From positions 1 to 47,602 of IMG/VR virus record IMGVR_UViG_3300036857_000248: DNA of 47,602 bases; one strand, written 5' to 3'. A program made the translations under genes and the position numbers. This document shows positions 44,738 to 47,602 of the stretch, in pieces; the first letter of the stretch is position 1, and every line of letters starts with the position of its first letter. The DNA comes from a virus. The notes below the pieces were generated by a model. The model searched no databases and was not told the origin of the DNA. It saw only the letters and a list, made by a program, of their open reading frames with translations.

Positions 44738-45083
44738 TTGCATCCTCCAAATCTTCCAACTCCGGCATGTCACGCTCGAACGCCTTCGGAAACATATTCG
44801 AGATCGTTTCGGCGATCTGCTTCAAGTTGTCGATCGACGGCGCGCGCTCGAACCGCTCTTCCCAAAATCCAGCCTCACGCCAGATGCCGTCATTGTACGG
44901 GATTCTCGGATTGACGATGCCGCGCAGCACGATCGCCGGGTAGTCACCCTTGATCGCATAGCCGCGCACCACATAGCAGCAGCCTTGCGTCGGCCACGTG
45001 ATTTTGAACATCGCGTACTTTTTGCGCGCCCACGTGAAGCTGTCGTCGATGCAGACCACCGATTCACCGGTCTTGAATTTCAT
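44724..45083 (-). CDS. Unknown 119-residue protein with SH3-like front
   Basis: MKFKTGESVVCIDDSFTWAR, then GCCYVVRGYAIKGDYPAIVL and RGIVNPRIPYNDGIWREAGF, then EERFERAPSIDNLKQIAETI. The order 'f..Gd.VvciDdsf.....g..Y.vrg.......i.L.gi.......e..F...RF' is that of small phage proteins with an SH3-like barrel. Acidic C-terminal helix. Function unknown. Overlaps the next gene by 14 nt. Confidence 0.6.
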   Translation of the reverse strand: MKFKTGESVVCIDDSFTWARKKYAMFKITWPTQGCCYVVRGYAIKGDYPAIVLRGIVNPRIPYNDGIWREAGFWEERFERAPSIDNLKQIAETISNMFPKAFERDMPELEDLEDANADA

Positions 45084-45155
45084 GGCGTGCCCTCAGTTCT
45101 TGCCGGCGAAAATATAAAACAAATAACGCCACTGGTAGCCGGCGGCAAGAGTCAT

Positions 45156-45252
45156 CACGAGCCGATACGAGCTGGTCGTCCGTATCGTCTCACGTATGTG
45201 CGCGCGCGCACGTGCGTGCGGGAAATAGTAGATCGGCTCGTATCGGCTCGTG
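45156..45252. repeat. Perfect 16-bp inverted repeat with inner palindromic core
   Basis: CACGAGCCGATACGAG (45156-45171) and CTCGTATCGGCTCGTG (45237-45252) are exact reverse complements. Between them lies a GC/GT-alternating core (GTGCGCGCGCGCAC) that folds on itself. It sits in the 200-nt gap between the primase-helicase and the next gene. It could be a strong terminator-like RNA fold or a cruciform at a replication origin. Confidence 0.65.
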
Positions 45253-45256
45253 GTTG

Positions 45257-45289
45257 GTAACATTTAACCGTTTTAAGTATCATTCAACC
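45257..45289. repeat. Two short iteron-like direct repeats beside the inverted repeat
   Basis: GTAACATTTAACC (45257-45269) and GTATCATTCAACC (45277-45289) match at 11 of 13 positions with a 20-bp period. They are AT-rich and overlap the end of the primase-helicase gene. Two copies only, so the origin interpretation is tentative. Confidence 0.4.
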
Positions 45290-47602
45290 TTTTTTCGTGT
45301 CGTCATCCACATCAGTGCCCGCCACGATCCGCAGCGCGCCTTTCAGCCTGATTCCATAACGGACTTTGACGTTGGCATCGCCCTGCTCGCCCTTCTCGAA
45401 ACCGCGTCGGGCCAGCTCGGTGGCGAACGCTTTGCTGCTGCCGGCGGATTCGCCAGCCCGTCGCGCGAACTCCGACCACGAAGCGAACAGTTGACTGGAT
45501 GATGTCCATATTCGTCGGTTGCCGATCGCGATCTCGCAGCATTCCTCCAGCCACTGCCCGATCAAATCCTGATCCTTGAAGTAGGTCGTCGTCGCCTCTG
45601 TGACCGCCTTGGGCCGGATCAATCGATGCTTCTGCCAATCCAGGCAACCGTCGATCATCCAACGCAGGATGCCGGGCCATTCTCCTCGCAAGGTCTGACC
45701 GAGCAGCAGATCAGGCTTCGCCGGCTTGAACAGAAACGGCAGCAGATTGAAACGGCGCTTGATCGCGTCATCGATCGAGTGCAGCACCGGCTTGTGATTG
45801 CCGATAATGGTGAGCTTGAACGACGGCATGTAGGTGAAGAAATCCTTGTGCATGAACCGCGCCGAGATTCTGTCGCCGCCGGTGATTTGCTTGATGCGGG
45901 CTTCAGCCCACGATCGACCCTCTTCGGTTTCCGAGGCCGTGACCATTCGCGCGCCGCGCAGCATCGCCAGCTCGGTCGGGTGCGCGCTCCACTTGGTTGC
46001 GACAAAAGTTTCCATCGGTGCAGTCACGGCATAGTCCTGCATGATGCCGGTGACGGTATCGAGCAGCGTGCCCTTGCCATTGCCGCCGTTGCCGCAGCCG
46101 AACACGAGCGCGTGCTCGAGGACATCTCCGGTCAAACAGTAGCCGCACCATTGCTGCACGAATCGAATGGTGTCCTGTGCGCCGCTGAAGGTCTCGTTGA
46201 GGAATTTTATCCATCGCGGGCAGTCGGCGGTCTCAGCCGGTGTTACTGCGGTGATCTTGGTGATGCCATCGGCCGGATCGGCATCGCGCAGTTTACCAGT
46301 GCGCAAATCGACCGTGCCGCCGGGCGTGCCGAGCAGATAAGGGTCTTGATCCCAGTCCGCCGACGTCACGGCGATCTCTACGTCAGTGCGGGCGAATTTC
46401 TCGACGCCGCCAGCAAAAGCGATCTTGCGCACTTCCTTGGTTTCCGACTTGGTCGAGAGCTGCGTCACTTCACGACCGAGCAACCGGCAGAAATGAAACG
46501 CCAGCTTGGTTTCGTCTCGTCTCCAGTAAGTGCCGGTCCACACGAACCACGCATCGGTGTGATGGCAGAACCGCAGCGTGCTGGCGTAGCGCTGCACGAA
46601 CACCCGAGCGACACCGTCCTGCGTGATCACGCCGGCTTCGAGCGTCTCGACTTCATCGACGACCCGTTTGCTCCACCCGGGTGTCATCTTGACCCCGAGC
46701 TTGTCGGCCAAAGCTTGCAGCTTGGCGCCGAAATCCTGTTGCGAGACCGGTGCCCTGTCGATCGGGTAGTGCCGCGCGTAGCTTTTCCAGTCCTTGATTA
46801 CTGCGCAGTCGAATCGGTTCGACCAGAACACGCTGCAGCGGTCCGGTCGTTCGGTCTGTTCGCCCGGCATGAACTCAGGCGACACCCGCAAATCAGTTTC
46901 GGTGAGAACCAGCGCTTCCAATTCTTCGTAAGTGACCTGCTGCAAGCCGTTGAACACATCGAACCGCATGGTCTCAGGATCGATGTCGAAAATGTCGTTG
47001 CCTTCGCCGTGGCCTTCTTCCGTGGTTTCCTCTACGCGAGTCCAGCCTAAAGCTTCGGCTTGTACATTGAACGCAGTGAACAATTCCCAAATCTGGTCTT
47101 CGGTGATTGTCGGCAGATCAGCGAGTGCCACTTCGTACAACGGCGGGCCGTATTCCATCCATTGGTACCAGCTTTCGACGTCACCGTTGTCGGTGTAGCT
47201 GCGCGGGCCATCGATCGCGAACTGCCGCGAGCACTTGCCGGATTTCAGCGGCTTGCCGCCGAACGCTTCGATGTGGTGGTATTTTTTCGGTGGATCACCA
47301 GGGCGCTGGTACTTGCGGGTGCCGATCCGGACGAACGGCTTGCCCTCCAGCCGGGCAAAGATCGCGAGCTTCCAACTGCCGCTGGCGCAGCGGATCGGCG
47401 CGGACTGTGCGACGCCGGGCGCTACCCGCTGCAGTGCATCCAACAGCGCCTGCACCATGGCCTCGTCGTCGCAGTCGATATCGATGACAACCAGCCCGTT
47501 TTCGATCCGGATGCCGGTGGTGCGGGCGTCGGGAAATCTTTTTAGCCAGCTTTTAAGCCGTGCGATCGGGTTGCCCCGAAACAGAATTTCCCTTGCAACA
47601 TA
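45284..47602 (-). CDS. PrimPol/D5-P4-type primase-helicase (5' end off window)
   Basis: The frame is open to the right edge; 772 residues are visible. The ATG at 47458 is internal, because upstream codons read KSWLKRFPDARTTGIRIENG and then VVIDIDCDDEA, the DxD-containing core of a bifunctional primase/polymerase domain. C-terminal helicase part: GCGNGGNGKGTLLD (Walker A), VTASETEEG (Walker B), FKLTIIGNHKP (sensor) and IKRRFNLLPF (Arg finger region), an SF3 D5/P4-like ATPase. It primes and unwinds DNA at the phage origin. The 3' end runs into the repeat region at 45156-45289. Confidence 0.93.
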   Translation of the reverse strand, partial: YVAREILFRGNPIARLKSWLKRFPDARTTGIRIENGLVVIDIDCDDEAMVQALLDALQRVAPGVAQSAPIRCASGSWKLAIFARLEGKPFVRIGTRKYQRPGDPPKKYHHIEAFGGKPLKSGKCSRQFAIDGPRSYTDNGDVESWYQWMEYGPPLYEVALADLPTITEDQIWELFTAFNVQAEALGWTRVEETTEEGHGEGNDIFDIDPETMRFDVFNGLQQVTYEELEALVLTETDLRVSPEFMPGEQTERPDRCSVFWSNRFDCAVIKDWKSYARHYPIDRAPVSQQDFGAKLQALADKLGVKMTPGWSKRVVDEVETLEAGVITQDGVARVFVQRYASTLRFCHHTDAWFVWTGTYWRRDETKLAFHFCRLLGREVTQLSTKSETKEVRKIAFAGGVEKFARTDVEIAVTSADWDQDPYLLGTPGGTVDLRTGKLRDADPADGITKITAVTPAETADCPRWIKFLNETFSGAQDTIRFVQQWCGYCLTGDVLEHALVFGCGNGGNGKGTLLDTVTGIMQDYAVTAPMETFVATKWSAHPTELAMLRGARMVTASETEEGRSWAEARIKQITGGDRISARFMHKDFFTYMPSFKLTIIGNHKPVLHSIDDAIKRRFNLLPFLFKPAKPDLLLGQTLRGEWPGILRWMIDGCLDWQKHRLIRPKAVTEATTTYFKDQDLIGQWLEECCEIAIGNRRIWTSSSQLFASWSEFARRAGESAGSSKAFATELARRGFEKGEQGDANVKVRYGIRLKGALRIVAGTDVDDDTKKG

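Noticed and set aside
45093-45155. 20-residue open frame before the 119-residue gene, and a 42-codon frame through the inverted repeat
   Set aside because: The first is short with no clear ribosome site; the second translates the GC/GT palindrome into Arg/Thr-rich sequence. Leader-peptide roles cannot be shown.

Overview
The window is a piece of a tailed-phage (or prophage) genome with a contractile tail. Nearly all genes lie on the minus strand and read from right to left in one continuous late-type series with many stop/start overlaps (TGATG or ATGA). Only two small genes with real coding character lie on the plus strand. The DNA is GC-rich, with three visibly AT-richer islands that each hold a homing-type endonuclease. 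The head genes are HK97-like. The tail genes follow phage Mu order: sheath, tube, frameshifted assembly chaperone, tape measure, DNA-circulation protein, hub, spike, GP46. The base composition and a small Cys-rich exported protein of a type common in Rhizobiales suggest an alphaproteobacterial host, but this is inference.

Right part (about 40-47.6 kb): a PrimPol/D5-P4 type primase-helicase that runs off the right edge; a strong inverted repeat with short direct repeats at its 3' end; small unknown genes; an N6-adenine DNA methyltransferase; a NusG/RfaH-like antitermination factor with a coupled 48-residue peptide; an HNH nuclease next to the terminase genes; a largely non-coding stretch of about 0.9 kb carrying two near-identical 15-bp palindromes; the small terminase; and a small gene broken by an amber codon.

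Middle part (about 21-40 kb): the large terminase, then an unusual accessory block inside the morphogenesis operon. This block holds a second capsid-like protein, a TPR-glycosyltransferase, a TylF-like methyltransferase, a multidomain polyvalent protein (GNAT-like, ParB-like and ADP-ribosyltransferase domains) and a second GNAT-containing polyvalent protein. It is followed by a single-chain prohead protease-scaffold-major capsid fusion, the portal, a collagen-like protein and head-tail connectors.

Left part (1-21 kb): tail completion protein, sheath, tube, a structured RNA-like element, small proteins, a 1574-residue Gly/Ala repeat protein, a tail assembly chaperone with a clear -1 frameshift signal, a tape measure with a putative M15 peptidase domain, a DNA-circulation protein split into two genes, baseplate hub, spike, an endonuclease VII insertion, and a GP46 protein fused to repeats and a GH16-like domain that runs off the left edge.

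The most interesting items are the capsid-paralog/glycosyltransferase/methyltransferase/ADP-ribosyltransferase block, a hairpin module shared by two unrelated endonuclease insertions, the frameshift signal, the structured element after the tube gene, and several places where coding signal jumps frame.
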